From: Cyclobacteriaceae bacterium
GTDB lineage: Bacteria > Bacteroidota > Bacteroidia > Cytophagales > Cyclobacteriaceae
NCBI GenBank assembly: GCA_028278585.1
Contig: JANQEC010000303.1
Span: 1-36,307, forward strand
DNA: 36,307 nucleotides
Direction of reading: 5' to 3'
The position numbers and the translations under genes were made by a program. The notes beneath the pieces were generated by a model that worked only from the letters and a program-made list of their open reading frames with translations, was not told where the DNA came from and did not search any database. Of the stretch, positions 1-7,585 are shown in pieces (positions within the stretch are counted from its first letter, which is position 1; each line of letters starts with the position of its first letter).

Positions 1-2
1 CA

Positions 3-77
3 TTCAGACGTTCTGCCGGAAACCCGTTTAATTCTAAAGTCAGTGTTTTGCGTGGGAAACTGAGAGACGATAAGTAA
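3..77 (+). CDS. Possible 3' end of a gene entering from the left
   Basis: Frame 3 is open from the window edge to a TAA at 75-77 and would encode the last 24 residues of a protein ending in a basic tail (RGKLRDDK). A second frame is also open to position 63, so the frame choice is uncertain. No family can be recognised from so short a piece. The only context support is that an inverted repeat able to terminate transcription follows about 20 bases after the stop. Confidence 0.35.
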   Translation, partial: FRRSAGNPFNSKVSVLRGKLRDDK

Positions 78-96
78 TCATCTTTCATTGAAATAT

Positions 97-130
97 AAAA
101 ACCACCACTACTTTGGTAGTGGTGGTTTAA
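97..130 (-). terminator. Rho-independent terminator of the small lipoprotein gene, possibly bidirectional
   Basis: A 13-bp perfect inverted repeat (99-111 and 116-128, AACCACCACTAC core, 4-base loop TTTG) lies 28 bases past the stop of the minus-strand lipoprotein gene. Read on the minus strand the hairpin is followed by TTTTATATTT, a good U-tract. On the plus strand only three T follow, so it would be weaker for the gene entering from the left. Confidence 0.75.
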
Positions 131-155
131 CTCATTTAGGGTGAAGAGTTTTTGA

Positions 156-332
156 TTAATTCCTATCTTCTTCAAAGGATTCTTCTTCACTAAATACTTC
201 TTCTGCGTATACTACGCCATCCAGATCTTCAATTGGTGGTGAAGGAACCGGCGAAATACTTTGAGTGTCGTCCTCACAAGCAAAAAACGCCATGAGAACC
301 ATGATTCCGATAATCTGTTTTAACGATTTCAT
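156..332 (-). CDS. Small acidic lipoprotein, 58 aa
   Basis: This reading frame is below the length cut of the ORF track. It starts MKSLKQIIGIMVLMAFFACEDD: a basic N-terminus, a hydrophobic segment and a lipobox ending in Cys19, so lipidation and export are expected. The mature part is only about 40 residues, with a Pro-rich linker (SPVPSPP) and a strongly acidic tail (EEVFSEEESFEED). Acidic residues just after the Cys resemble lipoprotein surface-export signals of Bacteroidota. It is divergent from the sigma-factor gene (249 bases apart) and is followed by a good hairpin terminator, which supports a real transcription unit. I do not recognise a family; a small surface or periplasmic partner of the neighbouring signalling genes is only a guess. 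Confidence 0.6.
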   Translation of the reverse strand: MKSLKQIIGIMVLMAFFACEDDTQSISPVPSPPIEDLDGVVYAEEVFSEEESFEEDRN

Positions 333-396
333 AATTTCAACATTTAAAAATTAACTTGCTTTGGTACCATGTACACATCTGATTTTCAGTGTGCAA

Positions 397-417
397 TCCT
401 TAATGAACTTTTAAGGA
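397..417. repeat. 7-bp inverted repeat in the lipoprotein/sigma-factor divergent region
   Basis: TCCTTAA (397-403) and TTAAGGA (411-417) form a perfect inverted repeat around a 7-base spacer. The region 333-581 also holds GTAACCCA at 422-429 and its reverse complement TGGGTTAC at 540-547. These could be regulator sites or sigma-dependent promoter parts, but I cannot show it. No other gene is visible in this interval. Confidence 0.3.
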
Positions 418-581
418 ATAAGTAACCCATCCAGGTAAGTTCAGGTTTATAATTAATTTAATACCAGTATTTGTAACTTTATTTTATTGCACGGATAGCG
501 TACCTTTTTTGAATGCCACAACCAAAAATTGCTATGGGTTGGGTTACCTTTTATATTCATGATCATTAACTCCAGAATCTA

Positions 582-1154
582 ATGGACGACAAGGTGATCC
601 TTGAGAACATAAGAAATGGTGACCAAAAACAGCTAGCGCTGGTATATCGATCCTACCAATCAGAATTTATAGCCTGGTTGGTAAAGGAACACAATTGCAA
701 TCGCGATGAAGCAAAAGACATATACCAGGTTTCCATTATTGCTTTGTATGAGAATATCATAAGTGGGAAGTTGACAACACTGACCAGCAATTTAAAGACG
801 TACTTGTATTCCATTGCCAAGCACAAAGTCTTTGAATTCAGAAGAAAGGAAAATAAAATAGATCGAAGTGTAGGTGTTCAAACGATCGAACTTGAGGAGC
901 TTGTCAATTGGGATGCTATTGATAAAGAGAAGAACCTTGTTGTAATGGAAAAGAGTCTCGAGAAGCTTGGAGATCCATGCAAAACGCTCTTGGAATTATA
1001 TTATTTCCACGGACTCTCAATGGAAGAAATTGCAGAAAAAATCGGCTATAAGAACAGTGCAACAGCCAAAAACCTAAAATGTAAATGTATAGTGAGATTG
1101 AGAAAAATCTTTGAAAATGAAATTCAAAAATTAAGTGATGATTTGATCAATTGA
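582..1154 (+). CDS. ECF-type RNA polymerase sigma factor, 190 aa
   Basis: The length and two-domain layout fit an extracytoplasmic-function sigma-70 factor. Region 2 spans about residues 20-90, with the helix containing DEAKDIYQ and the LKTYLYSIAKHKV segment. Region 4 spans about residues 125-175 and contains a helix-turn-helix (LSMEEIAEKIGYKNSATAKN). Region 2 has an atypical DIYQ where many ECF factors have DxxQ followed by Phe/Val. The ATG at 582 is used. It begins a co-directional run with a membrane TPR protein 25 bases downstream, the usual arrangement of sigma and anti-sigma. It would recruit RNA polymerase to target promoters, plausibly its own operon. The family call is firm; targets and signal are unknown. 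Confidence 0.93.
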   Translation: MDDKVILENIRNGDQKQLALVYRSYQSEFIAWLVKEHNCNRDEAKDIYQVSIIALYENIISGKLTTLTSNLKTYLYSIAKHKVFEFRRKENKIDRSVGVQTIELEELVNWDAIDKEKNLVVMEKSLEKLGDPCKTLLELYYFHGLSMEEIAEKIGYKNSATAKNLKCKCIVRLRKIFENEIQKLSDDLIN

Positions 1155-1179
1155 GCGCCAGCAAAATAGTAATTTGAAA

Positions 1180-1947
1180 ATGAAGAATGAATACGAGGAT
1201 ATTGAACAATTAGAACGCTATCAAAAAGGTGAGTGTACAAGTGAGGAGAAAAAGGAAGTAGAAGATCGACTCGCAAATGATGAAGCATTTCGTGGGCTTT
1301 ATGATGACATGGAGTTGATGGTGTTAGGTTTGAAAAGAACTTCAGGAGGCTCGAGTATCGAAGATAAGATAGAACTTCTTAGAAAAACCGTAGAACTTAA
1401 TGAAGAAAGAGAGGTTATCAATCTTAAATCCTGGTTCACCAAAACACGGATAAATCTTTCCATCGCTGCTGTCATTTCCCTTTTGATTGCTTCCATGTTT
1501 CTTTTCAACAACGTAGGAAACAATAGCCCGGAAAGCCTTTTCCAGGATTATTTTCAACCCTATGAAAATCTCAATAGTGCCTTACGGGGCAACGAGCAAG
1601 AAATTGATAATATAACCAGGGCTTATTTGGCCTACGAAAGAGGCGAATTTGAAAACGCAATCCTCTTGTTTGGAAACATTGATTCGATTACCGAAAACAG
1701 GACTACCCATCAATTTTATCTTGGAAATGCCTATTTAGGTATTGGTGAAGGGAAAAATGCAATTCCATTGTTCCTGGAGGTTTCCCGTTCAACATCCATT
1801 CTTGCGGATACGGCTAAATGGTATTTGGCTCTGAGCCACTTACAAAATCGTGACACTGAAAAAGCAAAAAAAATATTAATCGAGATTCAAAATTCAAGAA
1901 ATGATTATTCAAGTCAATCAAAAGAACTTTTAGAGAAACTAAACTAA
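1180..1947 (+). CDS. Putative anti-sigma membrane protein with periplasmic TPRs, 255 aa
   Basis: The cytosolic N-terminus (about 1-90) has the pattern seen in many Bacteroidota anti-sigma proteins: LERYQKGECTSEEKKEVEDR followed by a helical acidic stretch. One membrane helix follows (about 92-110, LSIAAVISLLIASMFLF). The C-terminal 140 residues hold TPR-like helical pairs (AYLAYERGEFENAILLF, FYLGNAYLGIGEGKNAIPLF) expected in the periplasm. The track start at 1174 is TTG; the ATG at 1180 is a better start. It lies between the sigma gene and a metallopeptidase gene only 6 bases downstream, so co-transcription is likely. Acting as the membrane tether of the ECF factor is an inference from layout and neighbour. 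Confidence 0.75.
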   Translation: MKNEYEDIEQLERYQKGECTSEEKKEVEDRLANDEAFRGLYDDMELMVLGLKRTSGGSSIEDKIELLRKTVELNEEREVINLKSWFTKTRINLSIAAVISLLIASMFLFNNVGNNSPESLFQDYFQPYENLNSALRGNEQEIDNITRAYLAYERGEFENAILLFGNIDSITENRTTHQFYLGNAYLGIGEGKNAIPLFLEVSRSTSILADTAKWYLALSHLQNRDTEKAKKILIEIQNSRNDYSSQSKELLEKLN

Positions 1948-1953
1948 CCAACC

Positions 1954-3504
1954 ATGCCAAGTAAAACGGAACTCGCGGAGCTTCTAAGAAAAGCCTCCGA
2001 ATTCAAAAACTATGTGACGAATGAATTACAATACTTCATTCAGTACTATGACAAGGCCATTTATGAGCTCAGCTTTGATTTTGATAGAAATGGTAAAGTC
2101 GAGGGTAAACCCCTAAAAGATCAAAAAGAAAAAGAAAGGTTCTTTCAACCAATCGTCTCTTTGCTTGAGGGGTATAGCAAAAAGTTTCATACGTCTTATG
2201 AAAATTGGGAAAGACAAATAAAAGACTATGGAAAGATTTATTTTAACAACGACGAGGACCGACTTCACTTGTCGATGAGCCGCTCTACATTCACAAATGA
2301 TGACTATGGAAATCTTACTCCTTTTGGTCCCTGGTTGGTAAGAAATGGTGAATTAATGGGACATCATCAAATCGGGGTTCTTGATGCGATGATCTCTCAA
2401 CTACCTCAGCCGCAGTTGCAAAATGGTAAACTGATTGTAGATGATCCCGGCAAAAATGGATTGATAAAAATTCAAATGATCCTCATTTTGGTCCAAAAAC
2501 AATTCATAAGTCTTTTAGGAAGAGTTTTAGCTAAGAAGATGGGCACGAATGATCTCAGAGAAGGATGGAACGATCCCCCGCTCGTACAGCTTTCTGACGG
2601 AAATACAGGTGCATGGGCCGCTGATAGGGAGATCCCCGTAATCATTCATGTTAACAAAACGCTAGCCACATCGGATGTTCATGATACCCGTGTTTCAGCA
2701 TATGCCGCTGTTGCCCACGAATTTGGTCACAAGATTTCAGACAGCTTTACTAAAGACCGACTTATCCAGGATTTGATAGAAAACATAGAAAGAAGGAAGC
2801 ATAAACATGGATTTATATGGGGATCCTGGATGCATGAAATCTTTGCTGATGCAGTTGGAATCCGGTTATTAGGTAAAGTGGCAATCGATGGACTTAAAAA
2901 AGTGCTAGAAAACAGGCTTATAGAAGGAGTTGAACCACCAGATCTGATCATCCAAAATTTCAGATTTGATAGCGAGACAATCCCCTATGAACCTCATCCC
3001 AATACTTTCCTAAGATTCTTCATTGGATTGGAGCTTGCCGATCAATTGGGGAGAATACGCAAGAAAAACGAGAAAGATGAAAACGAGAAGGAGGGCAAGT
3101 ACAAGGAAGATTATTGGGACGAATGGAAAGAGATTTACAAGGAAAATTTTCCAAACCTTTATGAAGCTCATAAAGATGATTTTGACAAAAATATATTTCA
3201 CTTTAAAGATCAGATAAATGAGGAAGCAGTTATAATAGATACCGACGAGATTAATCGAATAGTTGATGCCATATTAAATACACGATTACGCTCTTTGCCG
3301 TGTCAAGGCTTCCGTTTACTTCTACCTGGCTTCAAAATAACAAGGCCTCAAATATTTGGGATTACAGTAATTGGGTTTCGTCTGTATTGGATCCCATGGA
3401 TCGGATATAGAAAAGCAAAAACACTTATTCAGCATCTGGATGAGGATGAAGATGGGACAATAAAAAAGTTGCTAAAAGCTTTTGAAGCTTTGCAAGCGGC
3501 TTAA
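1954..3504 (+). CDS. Putative cytosolic zinc metallopeptidase (gluzincin type), 516 aa
   Basis: The protein carries a zincin motif HEFGH at residues 255-259 (context AAVAHEFGHKISDSF). About 35 residues later comes HEIFADAVG with Glu295 in an ExxAD arrangement, which would supply the third zinc ligand as in M48-like gluzincins. There is no signal peptide or N-terminal membrane helix, so it is expected in the cytosol. The N-terminal 200 residues look helical and unfamiliar. After a charged lysine/glutamate-rich segment (about 360-410) there is an aromatic, hydrophobic stretch at about 448-487 (GITVIGFRLYWIPWIGY) that could bind a membrane. The gene starts 6 bases after the TPR membrane protein. 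I cannot name the family or substrate; protease activity is inferred from the motifs. Confidence 0.7.
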   Translation: MPSKTELAELLRKASEFKNYVTNELQYFIQYYDKAIYELSFDFDRNGKVEGKPLKDQKEKERFFQPIVSLLEGYSKKFHTSYENWERQIKDYGKIYFNNDEDRLHLSMSRSTFTNDDYGNLTPFGPWLVRNGELMGHHQIGVLDAMISQLPQPQLQNGKLIVDDPGKNGLIKIQMILILVQKQFISLLGRVLAKKMGTNDLREGWNDPPLVQLSDGNTGAWAADREIPVIIHVNKTLATSDVHDTRVSAYAAVAHEFGHKISDSFTKDRLIQDLIENIERRKHKHGFIWGSWMHEIFADAVGIRLLGKVAIDGLKKVLENRLIEGVEPPDLIIQNFRFDSETIPYEPHPNTFLRFFIGLELADQLGRIRKKNEKDENEKEGKYKEDYWDEWKEIYKENFPNLYEAHKDDFDKNIFHFKDQINEEAVIIDTDEINRIVDAILNTRLRSLPCQGFRLLLPGFKITRPQIFGITVIGFRLYWIPWIGYRKAKTLIQHLDEDEDGTIKKLLKAFEALQAA

Positions 3505-3549
3505 CCCCCAATGATTTATAAAAAAATCCAACCTTAAAATTCCAAAATC

Positions 3550-4650
3550 ATGAAAAAAATTAGAAAAAATCCAAGAATCCGACCTCTAAGAGCAAGGTAC
3601 CACGAAGCTGACTCGCACATTCACGATACCAGACATGAAGCCGGCTCCATTTTACATGACACAAGACATGAAGCTGATTCACACATCCATGACACAAGAC
3701 ACGAGGCTGACTCACACGTTCATGATACCGGGCATGAAGCTGACTCACACGTTCATGACACAAGACATGAAGCTGACTCACATGTTCATGACACTCGCTA
3801 TAATTCCGGCCCGGATCTACATGATACACAACATTTTTTACGTGGGAAAGAACATGGGAATACTCATTTGGTTGAGGGTGAAATTAAATTTGAAAATGAC
3901 GAGATCAAAAGCCCGGGTGCTGCTGAGCACAAGCAACATCATACGAATTACTCTATTGTTTTAAACAACGAAGAGGGAAAGATCATTGATAAAAACAGTA
4001 GTTATTTCTATCGAGGTTATGAGCAATACACGCAAAGAGGATATTTGACGATGAAACCAATAAAAGATCCTGAAGGAAATGAAGTTTCCAAAGATGAAGT
4101 CTATTTATTGTTTCATAATGACAAACGTCATCAAACATACAAAGGTGAAGAAAACAGAAGGGTATACTTCCAGGTGAGAAATGCTTCTCTGATTCTCAAC
4201 TCACACATTTTAAAGATACCTCTGGCATGTAACTTCGATGTAGTTCCACATCAACCAGTTTTTCCTGGCATTCATAACTTTGTTTGCCATAATGGTGGCG
4301 AACTCCAAGTCGATGAAAATAGCTTTAAAGTAGACCCGTCCACAAAGGGTGATGTCAAAATCAATAACAAACATTTGATTAATCCTGTAAACATCGTCAC
4401 AGCAGATATTGCTTCTATGAACACGGTGACTGTGAAAATTGAGAATTTCAATATCCAATCAAAAAATTCAGAACCACATTGGGGCTACATAAGACTTAAC
4501 AGGGACATAGAGCCAAAAAGGGACATTATTTTATTTGTCAGCAATCAACCTATTGGCGAGTTAAACGATGTTAAGGAATTTGAAATCAGGACCGTTCCCA
4601 TTCTCCTGGCTGGTAATGTTATGGAACTGGACATTGCCTATTTCAAGTAG
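3550..4650 (+). CDS. Unknown protein with N-terminal His-rich 11-residue tandem repeats, 366 aa
   Basis: After a basic start (MKKIRKNPRIRPLRARY), residues 17-93 consist of seven 11-residue repeats with consensus RHEADSHVHDT; the seventh is degenerate. The remaining 270 residues are rich in short beta-strand-like segments and look like a folded, possibly beta-sandwich domain I do not recognise. No signal peptide or membrane helix is visible. The gene follows the metallopeptidase by 45 bases on the same strand and ends 6 bases before the convergent CHAT protease stop. Three or four His per repeat suggest metal binding; acting as substrate, inhibitor or partner of the adjacent metallopeptidase is an inference. 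Repeats 4-6 are nearly identical in DNA, indicating recent expansion. Confidence 0.7.
   Translation: MKKIRKNPRIRPLRARYHEADSHIHDTRHEAGSILHDTRHEADSHIHDTRHEADSHVHDTGHEADSHVHDTRHEADSHVHDTRYNSGPDLHDTQHFLRGKEHGNTHLVEGEIKFENDEIKSPGAAEHKQHHTNYSIVLNNEEGKIIDKNSSYFYRGYEQYTQRGYLTMKPIKDPEGNEVSKDEVYLLFHNDKRHQTYKGEENRRVYFQVRNASLILNSHILKIPLACNFDVVPHQPVFPGIHNFVCHNGGELQVDENSFKVDPSTKGDVKINNKHLINPVNIVTADIASMNTVTVKIENFNIQSKNSEPHWGYIRLNRDIEPKRDIILFVSNQPIGELNDVKEFEIRTVPILLAGNVMELDIAYFK
3598..3828 (+). repeat. Seven in-frame 33-bp tandem repeats
   Basis: Seven consecutive 33-bp units (each 11 codons) lie inside the 366-aa gene. Units 4-6 differ by only a few bases (CATGAAGCTGACTCACACGT type), while units 2 and 7 are divergent. 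Because 33 is a multiple of three, several other frames stay open across the array, which explains the shadow ORFs at 3560-3829 and 3635-3964. Confidence 0.95.
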
Positions 4651-4656
4651 TGGTGA

Positions 4657-7344
4657 CTAATTAGTTGACCGTTTTCTCCTATAAATGTAGATGATGATGG
4701 AGAGAGAAATCAAAATTATCACTGTCCAGTAAATGGATTTTTGGCTTTCGAATAAAATTGAGGAACCATCTCCTAAGACGATAAATGAGGACCAGAAATG
4801 CGGGTGTGTATTAACAAAGTTTCCATTTGCCAGGTATTCAAGTTGGCTACTTCTCAAAGAATTGGATATGGACGAGCCTTGATTTAATTCACTATAAAAG
4901 TTTGTCATTAACTCGACAGTTTGCAGATCCCGAACCTTCCACAAGCTGGTCACAATGGCTGAACTACCTGCCAGAGCAAACCCTCTTGCAATACTAAAAA
5001 CACCCTCTCCGTCATAGAAAGTACCCAATCCCGTTTCACACGCACTTAACACAGTAAGTTTATTATTGAGTTTCATAGGATAAATCTCATACGCATGAAG
5101 CCTTCCATCATTAGAAGCGTCCTCTCCTTTTGCAAAGGCTATGTTTGGCTCAAAGACATCATCTCCGGATGACGCATGGCTCGCGATATGGATTATATTG
5201 TAATCGGGAGCGTGACGTTTAAAATTATCTTCTGTACTCACCTCGGAATTGAAAATGTCCATTTTTTTCCAAACGGATTCTATTCGTGACAACTCGTTTT
5301 GAGTCCCCGCCAACTCCATAGATGAGAAGCCCAATACTCTATTGAATTTGTAATCGATGTTTGATTTCAATGCCAAAATGCTTGCCGAAAAAGCATAACT
5401 AATGGTATAATCCCGAATCAAATAGGAAAGGTTTTTGTAATTTATTTCTTCAATGGTATCGGGAATTTCCGAAATAAGAGAAGCAAATGGCAGCATGTTT
5501 AGTCTCCCATCTGGCACAATTATAAGCTCCTGGATATCCGAATTACTTTCCCCTTCAATTGTAGATAAGAATGGCTCTAAAATGGCATTATATATTGTAC
5601 TGGAACTTTCTACAAACTGTTGAAAACTTTGTTCTCCAGAATCAAAATCTACGGTACTAACTGTACGAATATACGTGTCTAAATAATCATCTAGCCCTTC
5701 CGTATTTAGCTCCAAAAAGTAAGATCCCGCCTTAGAAATTGCCAATCCATATAAGGACTCACTTCCCCAGAAATAGTTTATCATTAATTGGTGATCTTCA
5801 AGATAATCCTGGAGTTCTCCAACAGATTTGACATTATTCTCTATCGTGTTTTCAATTCTTGCATCTTCTTCGATAAGATCCTTTTCGCTTCTAAGCAGTA
5901 TTACTTTACTTATTAATGCTTCAATATTTTGATACCCACTGGATTCTTCAATTTTGGCCAGTTGAATCTGCTGTCTAACATCATCTATATCCTTTTGAAG
6001 AAGCATGACTTCCTTTTGAAACTCCTTTAGCTTACCAACCTGATTGTCTATCATCCTATTCCTTAGCAGAATCGATTGCTTGATTCCTTCTATGTATTTC
6101 AAAGCAGATTCAATGAAACCAGGATCTTGATCCCTTTCATGCATTAAGAGTGTGGCTCTGAGCGCATTGCTGTAAATCTCTTTTGCGTGTTCAGCCAAAT
6201 GAAGTGAGGGACTATTGTCCTCAAGCCCAAAACGTAGATCTGCGATTACACTTGCTGCTAATTCATATACCTCATAAGAACTTATGAGGTATTTTTCCTC
6301 ACCACTTTCACTATATAAGTCTAGCAAAACATCTCCCTTTTCATTTAAAACAAGATAGATCTGAGGATTTAAAGTTTGGTCAGAAGTGGGTATTTCCGGA
6401 TTTTGTAATTCAGATGTAGGATTGAAATTTCTTAATCCTGTTTTTAGGGATTTTTGAAGAAAAAAAAGCGAGCTGTCTTTTTGATCAAACTTCCTGTACA
6501 TCTGCCCCAAGAGCATATTTCTACGTGATACCGAATAACCCTTTCCCGAAATACTCACATCCCCACCAGAAGCTAAATTGTAATAGTGTTTAGCCAAGGT
6601 CATCTCACCAAGGTCAACATGGTTAGCTGCCATATTTTGGTGGTTATCACGAATCATTGCAGAATCATAGGGATCTAGACTCTCAAACCACTTAATTGAT
6701 TTCAGGTAAGCTTGGTTACTTCTTGAAGGATCGTTCGCCCTTTTGTATGTCAATCCAAGATTAGAATACCAGAAGGCAAGATCTCGATCACTAGTAGGCT
6801 TCTCACTTAAACGTATTGTAATTGCATTTTTTATGAACCTGATCGCATCATCGTAATTCCGTTCATCAGAATGAATATTGCCCATCATGCTATTGCACTT
6901 TGCAATAAGTCTTTTGTCTCCAAGCCTGGAAGCCATAATTATCGCAAGCTCCCCATACTCCTTCGCCTGATCATAATTAAGTCTTTCTCTTTCAGTAATA
7001 GCAAGTCCGTAGTAGATTCTCTGCTTTTGCTCCATCGAAATCAAATCATTGTTTCTGGATAAGCTCAAAGCCTCAAACAAATACTGAAAGGCTCCATCAT
7101 AATTTGGGTTGTCAAAGTCAAAACGTAAAGCATATCCCTTTCCAATGAGGGTTCTTACGTAATTTGGGATATCCAAATTCTTAATTGCCAGTTGAGATGC
7201 TGAATCATAATAGACATAAGATTTAGCATCTTCAAAAATCGCCTGAAGCGAATCTCCTTTACTCAGATAATAATTCAGGCTATCTTGCCCAATACATAGA
7301 AAGTATGCTTGAAGGAAGATGGTGAGTGTGATAAGTCTTCTCAT
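4657..7344 (-). CDS. Exported TPR-CHAT (caspase-like) protease with C-terminal membrane anchor, 895 aa
   Basis: The N-terminus MRRLITLTIFLQAYFLCIGQ reads as a signal peptide. TPR-type helical repeats fill about residues 25-340 (for example YYGLAITERERLNYDQAKEY), followed by a predicted coiled-coil near 430-500. The C-terminal CHAT domain has the expected His (IIHIASHAS, His723) and Cys (VLSACETGLG, Cys769), and the downstream GEGVFSIARGFALAGS stretch typical of the family. A hydrophobic helix (WTVIILISLSIIIYIY) and basic RRKR end the protein, so the protease would face the periplasm. The track start is TTG at 7377; I chose the ATG at 7344. It converges on the sigma/metallopeptidase run with a 6-base gap. 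CHAT proteins are caspase-related cysteine proteases; the substrate here is unknown. Confidence 0.9.
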   Translation of the reverse strand: MRRLITLTIFLQAYFLCIGQDSLNYYLSKGDSLQAIFEDAKSYVYYDSASQLAIKNLDIPNYVRTLIGKGYALRFDFDNPNYDGAFQYLFEALSLSRNNDLISMEQKQRIYYGLAITERERLNYDQAKEYGELAIIMASRLGDKRLIAKCNSMMGNIHSDERNYDDAIRFIKNAITIRLSEKPTSDRDLAFWYSNLGLTYKRANDPSRSNQAYLKSIKWFESLDPYDSAMIRDNHQNMAANHVDLGEMTLAKHYYNLASGGDVSISGKGYSVSRRNMLLGQMYRKFDQKDSSLFFLQKSLKTGLRNFNPTSELQNPEIPTSDQTLNPQIYLVLNEKGDVLLDLYSESGEEKYLISSYEVYELAASVIADLRFGLEDNSPSLHLAEHAKEIYSNALRATLLMHERDQDPGFIESALKYIEGIKQSILLRNRMIDNQVGKLKEFQKEVMLLQKDIDDVRQQIQLAKIEESSGYQNIEALISKVILLRSEKDLIEEDARIENTIENNVKSVGELQDYLEDHQLMINYFWGSESLYGLAISKAGSYFLELNTEGLDDYLDTYIRTVSTVDFDSGEQSFQQFVESSSTIYNAILEPFLSTIEGESNSDIQELIIVPDGRLNMLPFASLISEIPDTIEEINYKNLSYLIRDYTISYAFSASILALKSNIDYKFNRVLGFSSMELAGTQNELSRIESVWKKMDIFNSEVSTEDNFKRHAPDYNIIHIASHASSGDDVFEPNIAFAKGEDASNDGRLHAYEIYPMKLNNKLTVLSACETGLGTFYDGEGVFSIARGFALAGSSAIVTSLWKVRDLQTVELMTNFYSELNQGSSISNSLRSSQLEYLANGNFVNTHPHFWSSFIVLGDGSSILFESQKSIYWTVIILISLSIIIYIYRRKRSTN

Positions 7345-7371
7345 CAAAAGGTTGGTTGAATGGCTAATCAA

Positions 7372-7456
7372 ATTCAAGTTATCGCTTGAATCTCTTCATA
7401 CCCAGCATGAAATTACTTTGTACATAACTTAATTCAAAGAATTATCATTAGATAAT
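7372..7456. repeat. Two inverted repeats in the CHAT/AraC divergent region
   Basis: ATTCAAG (7372-7378) pairs with CTTGAAT (7385-7391), and ATTATC (7441-7446) pairs with GATAAT (7451-7456). Both lie in the 241-base gap between the start of the CHAT gene and the start of the AraC gene and could be regulator sites for either. No clear Bacteroidota promoter was found and no other gene is visible in the gap. Confidence 0.3.
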
Positions 7457-7585
7457 AACTCAAATGCAATTACGATTACCTTCCGAGCAAATCACACTTA
7501 AATAGAATTCACTCCCTCCTTAATAAGGTGAATCCCACATTGCCGTGTTAATTCAACAAGGAAATTCGATCTAACAAACACTTAA

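Noticed and set aside
3598-3828. CRISPR array
   Set aside because: The 33-bp repeats are contiguous without spacers and code for protein in frame.
3560-3829. 89-aa minus-strand ORF with Cys/His repeats resembling zinc fingers
   Set aside because: It is the antisense shadow of the 33-bp repeat array; the repeat length keeps all frames open, and the plus-strand gene fits the operon.
3635-3964. 109-aa plus-strand ORF with Met/Thr/His repeats
   Set aside because: Out-of-frame shadow of the same array, with no continuation into a sensible protein.
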